From an uncultured Flavobacteriales bacterium (GTDB taxonomy: Bacteria > Bacteroidota > Bacteroidia > Flavobacteriales_D > Crocinitomicaceae): a stretch of 32,778 nt of DNA. A program made the translations under genes and the position numbers. Every line of letters begins with the position of its first letter. Within the stretch, counting starts at the first letter, position 1. Below are positions 32,561 through 32,778 of this stretch, in pieces. Below the pieces are notes generated by a model. It ran no database searches. It was given only the letters and a program-made list of their open reading frames with translations, and was not told where the DNA came from. The stretch lies in NCBI GenBank assembly GCA_913051935.1, contig CAJXCU010000024.1, forward strand, positions 1 through 32,778, in the 5' to 3' direction.

Positions 32561-32778
32561 GTTTGTAATAAGTCTTGATTTTGAGTTGCATTGGGGAGTC
32601 TTTGACAGTTACGGTGAGAGTTACAATGAAAATATTTTAGGGGCAAGGAAAGCGGTCCCAAAAATTTTAGCATTGTTTGAAAAATACGATATCAATGCTA
32701 CATGGGCTACCGTCGGATTATTATTTAACGAGTCTGATGAAGACTATAGGAAATATAAGCCTACTACTCCGTCTTATG
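32547..32778 (+). CDS. Polysaccharide deacetylase-like protein, partial at 3' end
   Basis: The frame contains KFVISLDFELHWGVFD, then NILGARKAVPKILALFEKY and INATWATVGLLF, which is the start of a NodB-type polysaccharide deacetylase (first metal Asp in SLDFELHWG). The window ends before the His-containing motif. The likely start is a TTG at 32547 (TTG at 32520 is an alternative), giving a 14-nt overlap with the acyltransferase gene and coupled translation. Role: deacetylation of surface or secreted glycan, by family. Confidence 0.8.
   Translation, partial: MGKSKFVISLDFELHWGVFDSYGESYNENILGARKAVPKILALFEKYDINATWATVGLLFNESDEDYRKYKPTTPSY

Overview
The window looks like chromosomal DNA of a Bacteroidota, most likely a free-living member of the Flavobacteriales. 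Support: AT-rich sequence, several secreted proteins ending in type IX secretion (T9SS) sorting domains, TAnnTTTG-type -7 promoter boxes, a TonB-dependent receptor, a DUF1566/collagen-like surface protein, and no Shine-Dalgarno signals at most starts.

Region 1 (39-3545, all minus strand) is the highlight: a complete diversity-generating retroelement (DGR). In transcription order it has a small T9SS-exported protein; a secreted target protein with a collagen-like stalk and a C-terminal DUF1566/C-type-lectin-like domain carrying the variable repeat (VR, 2124-2258); an Avd-type four-helix-bundle accessory protein; the adenine-rich template repeat (TR, 1345-1479); a strong stem-loop; and a DGR-type reverse transcriptase with a YVDD active site. 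TR and VR differ at 23 of 135 positions, and all 23 fall on adenines of the TR coding strand. None of the 83 non-adenine positions differs. This is the signature of adenine-specific mutagenic retrohoming.

Region 2 (3775-13195, plus strand) is accessory DNA. It holds secreted hypothetical proteins, gene remnants (4793-5116 and about 6561-6710), an FAD-dependent amine-oxidase-like enzyme, an AT-rich patch with a class I methyltransferase, a DUF4919 protein, three further secreted proteins (one thioredoxin-like) and a DUF2975/HTH regulatory pair. The pair is preceded by three operator-like repeats at a 21-bp period, one of which overlaps its promoter.

Region 3 (13226-26476, minus strand) is one long, tightly packed, often overlapping gene series starting from a promoter near 26500. 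It encodes nucleotide-sugar enzymes (WbpE-like aminotransferase, UDP-glucose dehydrogenase, UDP-glucuronate decarboxylase, WbpD-like acetyltransferase, WbpB-like oxidoreductase, UDP-HexNAc dehydrogenase, dTDP-glucose 4,6-dehydratase) and a CpsB-type PHP phosphatase. These are followed by a SixA-like phosphatase, a SUFU-like protein, an EamA transporter, an S9 peptidase and a VanZ protein. Together the sugar enzymes can make a diacetamido-uronic acid donor, UDP-xylose and a dTDP-4-keto-6-deoxyglucose intermediate for surface polysaccharide. No glycosyltransferase other than the Kdo transferase is seen in the window.

Region 4 (26622-31516) holds an outer-membrane protein, Kdo transferase (waaA), a flavodoxin-fold oxidoreductase (all plus), a PurF-type amidophosphoribosyltransferase and a heavy-metal-associated protein (both minus), the last overlapping a TonB-dependent receptor gene that is cut off at its 5' end. 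At about 32043-32048 the receptor reading frame stops exactly at a HindIII site (AAGCTT), and a GNAT-type acyltransferase begins mid-gene on the other side, followed by a polysaccharide deacetylase running off the window. This looks like a clone chimera or assembly junction rather than natural gene order, so DNA right of 32043 should not be assumed contiguous with the rest.
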